Source: Candidatus Leptofilum gracile | GTDB lineage: Bacteria > Chloroflexota > Anaerolineae > Promineifilales > Promineifilaceae | Reading direction: 5' to 3' | NCBI GenBank assembly: GCA_016713825.1 | Contig: JADJOJ010000009.1 | Location: 253,520-317,519 of the forward strand | DNA: 64,000 nucleotides | Shown: positions 1 through 8,694 of the stretch, piece by piece | How the letters are laid out: every line of letters begins with the position of its first letter | Position numbering within the stretch: the first letter of the stretch is position 1 | Made by a program: the position numbers and the translations under genes | Notes under the pieces: generated by a model | Seen by the model: the letters and a program-made list of their open reading frames with translations, nothing else | What the model was told of the DNA's origin: nothing | Database searches by the model: none

Positions 1-231
1 CTGGATGAGCGGGCTATTTTGGCCCATTTTGAAGCGGCGTTTGAGGTGAAAATCCAGAAGCATTATCTCAGCAGCAAGCGGTCTCGCCTGGGAGATGCGG
101 CGGGCGTGGAAACGATGACGCCGCTGGAACTGCTGGAGACGTACTGGGTGAGCGAAGAGCTTGAGGGTGCGGAGATTGATTTGCTGTTGGGGCTGGCGAA
201 AGAGGTGCTGGCTCAAGAGGTGAAAGAATAG
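1..231 (+). CDS. sbcD: Exonuclease SbcD, C-terminal end (partial)
   Basis: The frame is open from base 1 and ends at a TAG at 229-231, so this is the last 76 or so codons of a gene that begins upstream. The residues include a TPLELLETYW segment followed by an acidic helix ending in LAKEVLAQE, a tail style I associate with SbcD/Mre11-type nucleases. The strongest argument is context: sbcC follows on the same strand, and sbcD-sbcC is a near-universal pair. SbcD is the Mn-dependent nuclease subunit of SbcCD, which cleaves DNA hairpins and protein-blocked ends. None of the catalytic phosphoesterase motifs lie inside the window, so the call rests on position and tail similarity. Confidence 0.7.
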   Translation: MDERAILAHFEAAFEVKIQKHYLSSKRSRLGDAAGVETMTPLELLETYWVSEELEGAEIDLLLGLAKEVLAQEVKE

Positions 232-249
232 GGGAGAAGGAGGAGGGAA

Positions 250-298
250 GAAGGAAGAAGGCAGAATTTCTACCTTCTACCTTCTGCCTTCTTCCTTC
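250..298. repeat. Intergenic word hairpin between sbcD and sbcC
   Basis: A perfect 17-bp inverted repeat has its left arm at 250-266 (GAAGGAAGAAGGCAGAA) and its right arm at 282-298, separated by a 15-nt loop. The arms and loop are built from reiterated GAAGG/CTTCC words. It is one of a group of similar intergenic hairpins in the first 34 kb. There is no T-run, so it is not an obvious terminator. Confidence 0.75.
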
Positions 299-309
299 AT
301 TAATTAGCT

Positions 310-3288
310 ATGATTCCAACAAAATTAGAGATTTCCAACTTTTTATCTTACCGGGAAACGGCCGTACTCCCCTTCACTGGCATTCATCTTGCCTGTATTT
401 CTGGGGCCAACGGCGCGGGCAAATCCTCCATTCTAGACAGCATCACCTGGGCGCTGTTTGGCCAAAGCCGCAGCCGCAGTGACGACGACCTGGTGAACCG
501 CCTCTCGGCGCTCGATGACAAATCGGCCGAGGTGAGCCTGGAATTTGAGCTGGAAGGGACGCTGTACAAAGTGACCCGCACCAAGCGCAAAGGCAAAACC
601 ACCCAGCTCGATCTGCAAATTGGTGGGGAAAATGACCGTTGGAAAACGCTCACCGAGAGCAAGCTGCGCGACACGCAGGCGGCCATCGAGAGTTTGCTGC
701 GGATGAATTACGACACGTTCATCAACGCCAGCTTTTTGCTGCAAGGCAAGGCGGATGAGTTCACCACCAAAACGCCTAATCGGCGCAAGGAGATTTTGGC
801 CGACCTGCTGGGCGTGAGCATTTGGGAACAGTACCGCGAGCTGGCGGCCAATCGGCGCAAGGAGGAGGAGCGGCAGCTCGATTTGCTGGATCACCAGATC
901 GGGGAGATTGAGTTGGAGTTGGCACAGGAGTTAGTGCGGCAAACGGCCGTTACCGAAGCCCAATCCATTTTAGAGAGCCTCACCGAGCGGCTAAACGACA
1001 AAGAAAAACTGTTGCAGCAGCTGCGCCGGGTGGAAACGGCCGTTAAACAGCACAAACAGCTCGTGGGCACCCTGGCCACCAACCTGAACCGGGCCAAAGC
1101 CCAGCTAGAGAGTCTCCAGCGCAGCCAGAACCAGCGGCAGCAAGAGCGAGACGGCTACGCCACCATGTTGGACGAAGCCGAAACGATCGCCACCCAGTAC
1201 CAGGCATGGCAAGAAGCCGATGCCCGCTGCCAAAGCTGGCAGGCACGGGCGGATAGTTTTAACCAGTTGGAGCAGCAGAAACGGCCGTATGAACTCACCA
1301 TCGCCGAACAAAAATCACGCCTGACACAGCAGTTGGTTGCTTTGCAAACCCAGGCCAACCGTGCCACCGCCGCTGCCGATGAGCAGCAAAAACTTGAAGA
1401 ATCGCTCATTATTGTTAAAGCAGAGCTGGCCGCGCTGGAAACGAAACTGGAGACGCTTACCGCTCAGGAAACCGAATGGCACAAGCTGCGCACCGAGCTG
1501 CAAAAGCAAGAGAGCGAGCGAGAGGCGCAAACGCGCGAGCTGCACCGGCTGCAAAATCAGGCCAAACGGATAGCGGCGCTGCGGGATGAAGAAACGGCCG
1601 TTTCCCAAAACGCCCTAACCGCCCAGCAGCAAATCAGCCAGCTCACCGCCCAGCTGGCCGACCTCAGCCAGCAGGAGCAGGCGCACAACAGCGCCATCGC
1701 CGAAAAAGTGGGGCTAGAAAGCAGCCAGCCCGCCCTCAAGGAGCAGATGAACCGGCTCATGGCCCGCATCGAGCAGCTAGAGGCGCAAACCGGCGGCAGT
1801 TGCCCCCTCTGCGGCCAGGAACTCACAACCGACCATCGGGTGCAGGTGGTGGCCGAACTGCGCAGCGAAGGCGGCGGCCTGGGCGACCGTTTCCGCAGCA
1901 ATACGCAAGCTCTAGAAAAATTGACCAGCCAGATTGCCGAATTGGGCCGGACCCTGGGGCAGCGGCCGCAGCTGGAAAAATCGCTGCAAACGCAGCAGAC
2001 GCGGCAGGCCCAGGCGCAGGCCCGCCTGGACGAAATTGGCCAGCAGGTGGCGGAATGGGCAGCGGGCGAGGCGGCGCGTCTGGCGGAGCTGGAAGCGGAA
2101 CTGGCGGCGGACAGTTTGGCCCCACTGCGGGCCGAGGTGATGGCATTGGGAACGGCCGTACAGGGCAAACCCACTCTGGAAAACCAACGCCGCCAGCTAG
2201 AACAGCGGTTGGCCAATGACGAAGCTCGCCTGGCCGAGCTAAACCGCTTCATGGCCGAATGGGCCGAATCGGGCCAGGAAAAATTGGCAACGGTGCAGCA
2301 GCAGCTAGAAAGCAATGATTTTGCCGCCGAGGCGCGGGTGGCCCTGGCCGGGCTCAATGCCGAGCTGGCCGAGCTGGGCTACGCTGCCGAAGCCCACACC
2401 CAGGCGCGGGCGGCGCGGCAGGCGCTGGCCGAAGCGCCAGAGCGGTACCAGCAGCTGCGCCAGGCTGAAGCGGCCGTCAAACCGTTGGAAGATGCCCTGG
2501 CCGAAGGCAGCCAGCGCATCGCCGAGCAGGAGGAGTCTCTGGCAGAATTGATGCAGCAGCACGAAACGGCCGTTGCCGAGCTTACCCAAATGGAGGCCGA
2601 CGGCGGCGACCTGCGCAGCGTGGAAAACGAGGTGTTTGGCCTGCGCGAAGAGCAAATTGCCGCCAACCAGAAGGTGGCCGTGGCTCAGAATCGCTTGGAG
2701 GTGCTGGGGGATCAGCGGCAGCGCAAAAACGAGCTGGGGGAAAAGCGAACGGCCGTTACCCAACAAATTCAGCGGCTCAAGCTGCTAGAAAAAGCGTGCG
2801 GGCGCAGCGGCGTCCAGGCGCTGCTCATCGAGCAAGCGCTGCCAGAAATTGAAGAGCGGGCCAACGAACTGCTGGGCCGACTGACCGGTGGCGAGATGAC
2901 GGTCTCCTTTGAGACGCAGCGCCAGCTAAAAAGCCGCGACGCCCTGGCCGAGACGCTAGACATTCACATTCGGGACCATGCGGGGGAACGGCCGTACGAC
3001 AATTACAGTGGCGGCGAACAGTTCCGGGTGAACTTTGCCATTCGGCTGGCGCTGTCGCAGCTGCTGGCCAAGCGGGCCGGGGCGCGGCTGCAAACCCTGG
3101 TGATTGATGAAGGCTTTGGCAGCCAGGACCCAAACGGCCGTCAGCGGCTCATCGAAGCGATCAACACCATTCAGGACGACTTCAAGCGCATTTTGGTCAT
3201 TACCCACATCGACGAACTGCGCGACGCCTTCCCCAACCGCATTGAAGTGAACAAAACGGCTTCTGGTTCGCAAATAACCATCGTTTAA
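310..3288 (+). CDS. sbcC: Exonuclease SbcC (SMC-like ATPase subunit of SbcCD)
   Basis: This 992-residue protein is the ATPase and tether subunit of the SbcCD (Rad50-Mre11) complex, which processes double-strand ends and hairpins. Visible features, in order: Walker A GANGAGKS at residues 32-39; a long Q/E/A-rich coiled coil; the zinc hook CPLC with cysteines at 498 and 501 near the centre; a second coiled coil; the ABC signature SGGEQ at about 900; Walker B ending in D933-E934; and an H-loop ITHIDEL. Length and order match the family. It follows sbcD by 78 nt across a hairpin. The coding sequence contains about ten ACGGCCGT palindromes, which often produce ETAV peptides in the coiled coil. Confidence 0.97.
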   Translation: MIPTKLEISNFLSYRETAVLPFTGIHLACISGANGAGKSSILDSITWALFGQSRSRSDDDLVNRLSALDDKSAEVSLEFELEGTLYKVTRTKRKGKTTQLDLQIGGENDRWKTLTESKLRDTQAAIESLLRMNYDTFINASFLLQGKADEFTTKTPNRRKEILADLLGVSIWEQYRELAANRRKEEERQLDLLDHQIGEIELELAQELVRQTAVTEAQSILESLTERLNDKEKLLQQLRRVETAVKQHKQLVGTLATNLNRAKAQLESLQRSQNQRQQERDGYATMLDEAETIATQYQAWQEADARCQSWQARADSFNQLEQQKRPYELTIAEQKSRLTQQLVALQTQANRATAAADEQQKLEESLIIVKAELAALETKLETLTAQETEWHKLRTELQKQESEREAQTRELHRLQNQAKRIAALRDEETAVSQNALTAQQQISQLTAQLADLSQQEQAHNSAIAEKVGLESSQPALKEQMNRLMARIEQLEAQTGGSCPLCGQELTTDHRVQVVAELRSEGGGLGDRFRSNTQALEKLTSQIAELGRTLGQRPQLEKSLQTQQTRQAQAQARLDEIGQQVAEWAAGEAARLAELEAELAADSLAPLRAEVMALGTAVQGKPTLENQRRQLEQRLANDEARLAELNRFMAEWAESGQEKLATVQQQLESNDFAAEARVALAGLNAELAELGYAAEAHTQARAARQALAEAPERYQQLRQAEAAVKPLEDALAEGSQRIAEQEESLAELMQQHETAVAELTQMEADGGDLRSVENEVFGLREEQIAANQKVAVAQNRLEVLGDQRQRKNELGEKRTAVTQQIQRLKLLEKACGRSGVQALLIEQALPEIEERANELLGRLTGGEMTVSFETQRQLKSRDALAETLDIHIRDHAGERPYDNYSGGEQFRVNFAIRLALSQLLAKRAGARLQTLVIDEGFGSQDPNGRQRLIEAINTIQDDFKRILVITHIDELRDAFPNRIEVNKTASGSQITIV

Positions 3289-3519
3289 TTGACCAAAAAT
3301 GAGCAAATAAAAAGCGGAGGATGAAATTTTTATGAAAATTTTGTATACTGCGGTTACTTGTTGCCAGAAGCGGCCGTTTTCTCAAGAATAACCAACCCTT
3401 TCTCATTTGATGACCGCCCACAATGCCCTACAGATAAGTTGTCATATTCATTTTTTAGATTTTTTATCCTGACACAAAATTATTTTTGTTGAAGAAGGTT
3501 CTCTGTGAGGCAAAACATC

Positions 3520-3894
3520 ATGGGATATTTAGTATTAATTGTAGATGATGATCCAATGAAGCGACAGTTGTTACGTCTGATTTTGGAGCGTGCCGGGTTT
3601 GGGGTACAAGAAGCGGCTGATGGCACAGAAGCGCTGCTTTCTTTGGCGCACAACGTGCCAGATTTGATGACGCTCGACGTGATGATGCCCCAGATGGATG
3701 GGTTTGCCGTTTGCGAACGGGTGCGCCAAAATCCAGATACGGCCGAACTCCCCATCATCATGGTCAGTGCCCGCGCCGATGGGGGGAGCATTCGGGAGGG
3801 GTTGGCTGCCGGAGCCAATAGATATTTGCCCCAACCCGTCATGCCTGATAAATTGATTCGAACGGTGCACGAACTGCTGCCGCCGGAAAATTGA
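3520..3894 (+). CDS. Single-domain response regulator (receiver only)
   Basis: This is a stand-alone CheY-like receiver domain of 124 residues without an output domain. The acidic pocket D9-D10-D11, the phosphoacceptor D53 in TLDVMMPQMDG and the switch Ser at 83 are present. The near-invariant Lys after strand 5 is replaced by Gln at 105 (YLPQPV instead of the usual YxxKP), which should affect phosphoryl chemistry. I chose the ATG at 3520 because GAGG lies 9 nt upstream; an in-frame GTG at 3505 would add five residues. No histidine kinase is adjacent, so its partner is unknown. Confidence 0.88.
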   Translation: MGYLVLIVDDDPMKRQLLRLILERAGFGVQEAADGTEALLSLAHNVPDLMTLDVMMPQMDGFAVCERVRQNPDTAELPIIMVSARADGGSIREGLAAGANRYLPQPVMPDKLIRTVHELLPPEN

Positions 3895-3947
3895 GTTGGT
3901 TCTTGCTCCTGTTAGGCTGAGCCAGCCCCATTTCATTGTCGTCAACC

Positions 3948-4826
3948 ATGGCTCACAAGCAACACACCCTTTCTCCCCGCCCCAAAACGTTTCTCAAATT
4001 AATCAGTAACCATATGGATGCCTGGCAAGTGGCTTTGGTCATTGCCACGCTGCCTTTGTTGATTCACGGCGCGATTCGTTGGGAAACGGCCGTACTCGTC
4101 CTGGCTATTGGCATTGGCTACTGGTTTGCCTTTGCCCTCAACGATTATTACGACGCCCCATTTGACGCCCTGGAGCCGCAAAAAGCGGCCCGCAACTTTT
4201 TTGTACAGCTGCCCCTGCCGGGCTGGCTGGTTTTGCTGTTTTCGGCCGGGCTGTTGGGGCTGGTGGCCCTGGCCTATGCCCAGTTTGGCGGGTTGGGCTG
4301 GCTGTTTTGGGGAATTAGCTGCTTTATGGCCTGGGCTTACTCTGCTCCGCCGCTGCGCCTGAAAATGCGACCCGGTTTAGACATCCTCACCCACGCCCTG
4401 TTTGTGCAAACGTTTCCCTACCTGGTTTGCCTGGTGCTCATTCAGGCCACATGGGGCTTGCTCGATTGGGTGCTGCTGGCCATCCTCTTTTTGGCGTCGC
4501 TTACAGCCCAGCTAGAGCAACAAGCCCGTGACTTTGAGGTAGATGTGCAGGCGGGCGGTACCTTTACCACCAAAATGGGTCGAGAGAGGGTGATCAAGGG
4601 GTTGCGGGGGGCAACGGCCGTTTGCCTGCTGCTGGCCCTCGTTTCCGTTTTAAGCGGTACCATTCCCTGGTTTTTGCTCCCCTTTGGCCTCATTGGGCTG
4701 CCCGCGCTGCTGCACCGCTTCTGGCGTCCCCCAGAAACGCCCCGTTCCGAGCGCCTGGTCATCCTCTCTACCACCGCGGGCTTCCTCTATACCGGCCTCA
4801 TCGTCTGCTACTTTCTCCTCCTCTGA
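3948..4826 (+). CDS. UbiA-family prenyltransferase
   Basis: An integral membrane protein of about 292 residues with several hydrophobic helices. It carries the first Asp-rich motif of UbiA prenyltransferases, NDYYDAPFD (NDxxDxxxD), and a second acidic motif RDFEVD later in the chain. Members transfer a polyprenyl chain to an aromatic or other acceptor, for example in quinone, heme or chlorophyll-type lipid synthesis. The acceptor cannot be read from the sequence. The ATG at 3948 is used; an upstream TTG at 3936 is possible but neither has a strong ribosome binding site. No other quinone-pathway genes are adjacent. Confidence 0.85.
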   Translation: MAHKQHTLSPRPKTFLKLISNHMDAWQVALVIATLPLLIHGAIRWETAVLVLAIGIGYWFAFALNDYYDAPFDALEPQKAARNFFVQLPLPGWLVLLFSAGLLGLVALAYAQFGGLGWLFWGISCFMAWAYSAPPLRLKMRPGLDILTHALFVQTFPYLVCLVLIQATWGLLDWVLLAILFLASLTAQLEQQARDFEVDVQAGGTFTTKMGRERVIKGLRGATAVCLLLALVSVLSGTIPWFLLPFGLIGLPALLHRFWRPPETPRSERLVILSTTAGFLYTGLIVCYFLLL

Positions 4827-4831
4827 AAATA

Positions 4832-4887
4832 AACCTCCGGGAGGCTTCAAAAATGGCCTCTGTTACGCACTGAACCTCCCGGAGGTT
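4832..4887. repeat. Inverted pair of AACCTCCCGGAGGTT words
   Basis: AACCTCCGGGAGG at 4832-4844 is the reverse complement of part of AACCTCCCGGAGGTT at 4873-4887, giving a 13-bp hairpin downstream of the prenyltransferase. The same 15-mer and its complement occur again at 32449-32481. This makes it a dispersed intergenic element rather than a simple local terminator. Confidence 0.7.
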
Positions 4888-4995
4888 GGGTTTTCATTCA
4901 TGGTGGTCGGCGACAGCCGGTGTCGTCTCTCCTGAAAACGAGTACAATTCCTGGTCGAATTGGGGTCAATGATCCCCACAAAAAAGGATGCACAC

Positions 4996-5631
4996 ATGCC
5001 AAAATATTTCATCACCATTGCAGGCAATATCGGCGTGGGCAAATCTACGCTGGTTCAGCTGCTGGCCAAACGCACTGGCTGGGAACCGGTGTACGAAGCC
5101 GTTGCCGAAAACCCATACCTGGCCGATTTCTACGAAGACATGACGCGCTGGAGCTTTAATTCGCAGGTATTCTTCCTGTCGCGCCGGTTGCAGCAGCATC
5201 ACACGCTGTTGCAGCGGCAAAACGCCATCATCCAAGACCGCAGCGTGTATGAAGATGCCGAAATTTTTGCCCAGAACCTGTACCGGCAAGGCCACATGAG
5301 CGACCGCGACTGGCACTGTTACTTCGACCTGTACCAAACCCTGGCCACCGTTCTCACCCCGCCACATCTGGTTATCTACCTCAAAGCGTCGGTGCCTACG
5401 TTGCAGCAGCGCATTGCCCATCGCGGCCGTGACTACGAGCAAAATATTGCCGAAGCCTACCTGGCCCAGCTCAACGACCTGTATGATGCCTGGGCGAGCA
5501 GCTTTTCGCGCAGTGCTGTCTTAACTATCGACACAAACAATCTGAACTATGTGCAATATGAGGCACACCTGGATCAAATCTGGCAAAAAATTGACGAGCG
5601 ACTGCAAGGCCGCGATTTCTTAGCGTTGTAG
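4996..5631 (+). CDS. Deoxynucleoside kinase (dAK/dGK-like)
   Basis: A 211-residue P-loop kinase that phosphorylates deoxynucleosides in salvage. Walker A GNIGVGKST lies at residues 10-18, the DRS motif (IQDRSVYED) at 81-83, and a lid-type arginine cluster near HRGRDYEQN. The fold and length match the deoxyadenosine/deoxyguanosine kinase family of bacteria. The ATG at 4996 is chosen because AAAGGA lies about 7 nt upstream; an ATG at 4960 in the same frame lacks this. The exact base preference cannot be assigned from the sequence. Confidence 0.9.
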   Translation: MPKYFITIAGNIGVGKSTLVQLLAKRTGWEPVYEAVAENPYLADFYEDMTRWSFNSQVFFLSRRLQQHHTLLQRQNAIIQDRSVYEDAEIFAQNLYRQGHMSDRDWHCYFDLYQTLATVLTPPHLVIYLKASVPTLQQRIAHRGRDYEQNIAEAYLAQLNDLYDAWASSFSRSAVLTIDTNNLNYVQYEAHLDQIWQKIDERLQGRDFLAL

Positions 5632-5754
5632 GCTGGCGCGCGTATAGTTACAGATTTTGGCAATTCGTTTGCGAAATTCGCCTGAGCAGGTAAACTTATG
5701 GATGGTGTGGCGATTGCCACGCAACAATCATTGATTAGATGAAATTATCCCAAA

Positions 5755-5772
5755 AAGGGGGTGAGAACACTG
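5755..5772 (+). promoter_or_regulatory. Shine-Dalgarno that places the bS21 start at CTG
   Basis: AAGGGGGTGA at 5755-5764 differs at one base from the ideal AAGGAGGTGA. It overlaps the in-frame GTG at 5761, so it cannot serve that codon. It sits 5 nt before the in-frame CTG at 5770, which would begin the protein as MPKVDLRSNES, the usual bS21 amino terminus. Confidence 0.65.
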
Positions 5773-5961
5773 CCAAAAGTTGATTTACGTTCAAACGAAT
5801 CGCAAGAACAGCTGCTGCGTCGCTTTAACAAAGCGGTGATTAAGAGCAAAGTTCTGGCAGACGTGCGTCGTAAGCGCTGGTTTGTTTCCAAAAGCGAATT
5901 AGAACGCATCGAAAAGAAGAAGGCGATTCGTCGTCAGCGCAAAGCACAGCGCACACCGTAA
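5770..5961 (+). CDS. rpsU: Small ribosomal subunit protein bS21
   Basis: A short, very basic protein of 63 residues (66 if started at GTG 5761). It matches bS21: PKVDLRSNES at the start, LLRRFNKAVIKSKVL, a run of Arg/Lys with DVRRKRWF, and a basic tail. bS21 binds the 30S platform near the anti-Shine-Dalgarno end of 16S rRNA. Family proteins normally begin M-P-K-V or similar, which fits CTG 5770 better than GTG 5761. A strong terminator follows, so it is probably a single-gene unit. Confidence 0.92.
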   Translation: MPKVDLRSNESQEQLLRRFNKAVIKSKVLADVRRKRWFVSKSELERIEKKKAIRRQRKAQRTP

Positions 5962-5994
5962 GCTTTGTTGTCTGACAGGCACCCCTAAAACGAA

Positions 5995-6022
5995 AGCTCC
6001 CTGATCCATCAGGGGGCTTTTT
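5995..6022 (+). terminator. Rho-independent terminator of rpsU
   Basis: The arms AGCTCCCTGAT (5995-6005) and ATCAGGGGGCT (6008-6018) form an 11-bp stem with one G-U pair, followed at once by a T-run. It lies 33 nt after the bS21 stop. Confidence 0.85.
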
Positions 6023-6045
6023 TGTTGATCCTGTTGGGAAAAGTG

Positions 6046-6071
6046 AAAACCCCCGTACTTACGGGGGTTTT
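6046..6071. terminator. Perfect hairpin, probable terminator between convergent genes
   Basis: The arms AAAACCCCCGT and ACGGGGGTTTT pair perfectly over 11 bp around a 4-nt loop. It lies between rpsU on the plus strand and the sugar transferase on the minus strand, whose stop is at 6110. The A/T flanks let it work in either direction, and most likely it ends the minus-strand gene. Confidence 0.7.
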
Positions 6072-6109
6072 CGGGTTAGGGAGGAATTAGGGAATTCGAA
6101 AATGGCTAA

Positions 6110-6817
6110 TTAATAAGCACCATCACCTTTCATGACGGCGGGGATGGTTTTAAGCAGGATTTTGATGTCTAGCAAGAGGGACCAGTTTTCAATGTATTCC
6201 ATGTCCAGCTTCACCCGATCATCGTAGGAGGTGTTGGAACGGCCGCTTACCTGCCACAAACCGGTTAACCCAGGCATAACGGTGAGCAGGGTAGGGCCAA
6301 ATTGGCCGTATTTGGTAATTTCATTGGGCGCAATGATGCGTGGGCCAATAACGGACATATCTTGAGCCAGGATGTTGAACAGTTGGGGCAGCTCATCCAG
6401 GCTGAACTTCCGCAGCAGGGCGCCAACACGGGTTACGCGTGGGTCGCATTTGAGCTTGTAGTTGCGGCTCAGTTCTACTTGCAGTTTGGGGTATTTTGCT
6501 AAAATTTCGTCGCCGTTGACGTACATGGTGCGGAACTTGAAGGCGTAGAAGATACGGCCGTCTCGCCCCAATACCCGCCGACGGTGAATGATCGGGCCAG
6601 GAGAATCCAGCTTGACGGCAATGGCCAAAATCAAAAACAGCGGCCAAATCAGCAGCAGCGTCGGAATGACGACGGCGTAGTCTAGCAGCGCTTTCAACCG
6701 ATGGTTGGCCCGTTGGGCATTTTGCTGTGCCTGTAAAGCACGGGTACCAGGGGTTTGGCGTTCGTTAGCTGGTTTAAGGCTGGTTTTGGGGACAGACGGT
6801 ATCATTGTTGGTTCCAA
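6110..6817 (-). CDS. Bacterial sugar transferase (WbaP/WcaJ catalytic-domain type)
   Basis: A 235-residue initiating glycosyl-1-phosphate transferase that moves a sugar phosphate onto undecaprenyl phosphate. It has one hydrophobic segment at about 45-70, then FKFRTM, the DPRVTRVGALLRKFSLDELPQ region, GPR, PGLTGLWQVSGRS and the typical GAY carboxyl end. It is the short form, lacking the amino-terminal CoFlA-like half found in the longer homologue at 35579-36991. It stands alone, about 28 kb from the main polysaccharide locus. The donor sugar is unknown. Confidence 0.9.
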   Translation of the reverse strand: MEPTMIPSVPKTSLKPANERQTPGTRALQAQQNAQRANHRLKALLDYAVVIPTLLLIWPLFLILAIAVKLDSPGPIIHRRRVLGRDGRIFYAFKFRTMYVNGDEILAKYPKLQVELSRNYKLKCDPRVTRVGALLRKFSLDELPQLFNILAQDMSVIGPRIIAPNEITKYGQFGPTLLTVMPGLTGLWQVSGRSNTSYDDRVKLDMEYIENWSLLLDIKILLKTIPAVMKGDGAY

Positions 6818-7244
6818 TACGGTGGTTAGGGTGTTTGTTTCCTTACTACGCTAGAACCGATCTTAGGCTGGCATTCTTACAGGGTGCCTTATCTTTTTCT
6901 GAGGGTTTTAGTTAACATAATGCCTGGTAGATGGTGGGCGTTGGTGAGATCGCCAGGGAAAATTGTGGGAAAGGATTGAACCCCCAGCGCTCCCAAAATG
7001 ATTGTCCAGACTGTTTGGGTTGCCGGCCAATCTTGCCCAATTGCCGCCATCTGCTGTTGCGGATGATTGGCGGTTGGGGGGAACGGCCGTTTCACCCTCT
7101 GCCCGTAGCAATAGCCAGACAAAAAGTTAGGTACTGAATATAGCATGAAGCGGTCGCACCTTTCTTCACCCTGTTTGCCATATGCTTAAGCTGATCAGGT
7201 TACGGCGGCAACGGCCGTTTCCCAACTTGATCAAAGGAGCAAAA
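6818..7244. other. Non-coding gap between divergent genes
   Basis: I see no convincing coding sequence in these 427 nt. Open frames on both strands lack family resemblance. The gap contains two ACGGCCGT palindromes (about 7082 and 7210) and a modest inverted repeat, CCGCCA...TGGCGG, near 7044-7075. It must hold the promoters of both the sugar transferase (leftward) and the DUF2779 gene (rightward), but I cannot place clear boxes. Confidence 0.5.
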
Positions 7245-8693
7245 ATGTTGCTAACCAAAACCGCCTACCTTGCCTACCGCCAATGCCCCAAGCAGCTCTG
7301 GCTAGACGCCTACCAGCCGGAACTTGCTGCACCGCCGGACCCCACCGCCCAGCGCCGACTGCGCGCCGGGCAGGAAGTGGATCGGCTGGCCAGAGGGCAG
7401 TTCCCCAACGGCCGTTCCATTCCCTACCACCCCCAACCCGAAGATATTGCTCCGCTCACCCGTCAGGCGATTGCTGAAGGCGCAGAAACGCTGTTTCAGG
7501 CCACTTTCCACGTAGATGATTTGCTGGTAAAGGTGGACATCTTGACCCAAACCGCAGCGGGCTGGCACCTGATTGAGGTCAAATCCAGCACCCAGTACAA
7601 AGAGGCGGAACATTTACCAGATATTGCGTTCCAGGTGTATGTCCTGCGCCAGGCGGGATTGACCGTGACCCAGGCCAGCCTGATGCACCTCAACAGCGAC
7701 TGTCTGGCACCCGATTTAAGCAATCTGTTTGCCCTGACCGACGTGATGGAAGCTGTGGATGCTTTTTTGCCCACGGTGGCGGCGGATACGGCCGTTATGC
7801 GCCAACTGCTCGCCCAACCAACCCCACCCAACCAAAGCATTGGCCGCCACTGCACCCGGCCACATGCCTGCCCCTTTTACGACCATTGCTGGCAAGGGGT
7901 GGCCGGGCTGACCATTTACGACATTCCCCGCCTGAACGCGCAAAAGGAACGGCCGCTCCAGGAAGCAGGCGTGCTCTACCTGGCAGATATTCCGCCAGAT
8001 GCCCCCCTGACCGCCACCCAACACGCCTTCGTGGCGTTTCATGTTGCGCAGCAAATTGAGATTGACCGGGTGGCGATTCAACAAGCAGTGGCGGAGCTGC
8101 AATTCCCGCTCTACTTCTTCGATTTCGAGACCATCGATCATGCCATCCCTGCCTTCGACGGCTGCAAGCCGTACCAGCAGGTGCCGTTCCAGTACAGCTG
8201 CCACATTGTGGCCGAAGATGGCACCATGACGCACTGCGATTATTTGCATACGGATGGGGGGGATCCGAGACGGCCGTTGGCCGAAACATTGCTTAACCAT
8301 ATTGGCGAAACAGGCAGCCTCATCGCCTACAACATCTCTTTTGAACGGGGCGTGCTGCGCCATTTGGCCGACCATCTGCCAGAATATGCCGAGCGGCTGC
8401 ACAATATGGCTAACCGACTGTGGGACCAACTGCCCATCTTCCGCCAGCATTATCGGGATTATCGCTTTGGCAAATCCAATTCATTAAAATCCGTCTTGCC
8501 GGTGATTGCCCCGCATCTGAGTTATGCCATGCTTGATGTCTCAAACGGCACGCAGGCGCAGGTGGTGTGGGAAGCGATGATAGGGGAGGGGGATACGGCC
8601 GTTAAGCAGCAAATGATTCAGCAACTGCGCGATTACTGCCACCTGGACACGCTGGCGATGGTGGAAATCCACAACAGGTTGGTGTGCTTGTGA
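7245..8693 (+). CDS. DUF2779 / Cas4-RecB-like nuclease with exonuclease-like half
   Basis: This 482-residue protein has two parts. The first half looks like a PD-(D/E)xK nuclease of the Cas4/RecB type: an amino-terminal AYLAYRQCPKQLWL helix with Cys, the catalytic-type strand HLIEVKSST, and a CTRPHACPFYDHC cluster that would complete an Fe-S site. The second half (DUF2779) begins with YFFDFETIDHA, an RNase-H-like DEDD exonuclease-style motif, and continues with AYNISFERGVL. The ATG at 7245 has AAGGAG 5 nt upstream, which rules out the longer start at 7182. No CRISPR array or cas gene is nearby, so a DNA repair or nucleic-acid processing role is inferred. Confidence 0.8.
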   Translation: MLLTKTAYLAYRQCPKQLWLDAYQPELAAPPDPTAQRRLRAGQEVDRLARGQFPNGRSIPYHPQPEDIAPLTRQAIAEGAETLFQATFHVDDLLVKVDILTQTAAGWHLIEVKSSTQYKEAEHLPDIAFQVYVLRQAGLTVTQASLMHLNSDCLAPDLSNLFALTDVMEAVDAFLPTVAADTAVMRQLLAQPTPPNQSIGRHCTRPHACPFYDHCWQGVAGLTIYDIPRLNAQKERPLQEAGVLYLADIPPDAPLTATQHAFVAFHVAQQIEIDRVAIQQAVAELQFPLYFFDFETIDHAIPAFDGCKPYQQVPFQYSCHIVAEDGTMTHCDYLHTDGGDPRRPLAETLLNHIGETGSLIAYNISFERGVLRHLADHLPEYAERLHNMANRLWDQLPIFRQHYRDYRFGKSNSLKSVLPVIAPHLSYAMLDVSNGTQAQVVWEAMIGEGDTAVKQQMIQQLRDYCHLDTLAMVEIHNRLVCL

Positions 8694-8694
8694 G

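Noticed and set aside
1557..2357. Long open frame (266 codons) on the minus strand inside sbcC
   Set aside because: It is the complement of the coiled-coil coding sequence; its Ser/Arg/Cys-rich product has no family features, and sbcC is intact.
6889..7146. Small minus-strand frame in the 6.8-7.2 kb gap
   Set aside because: It has no recognisable domain, an uneven composition and overlapping alternatives on both strands; it is treated as non-coding.
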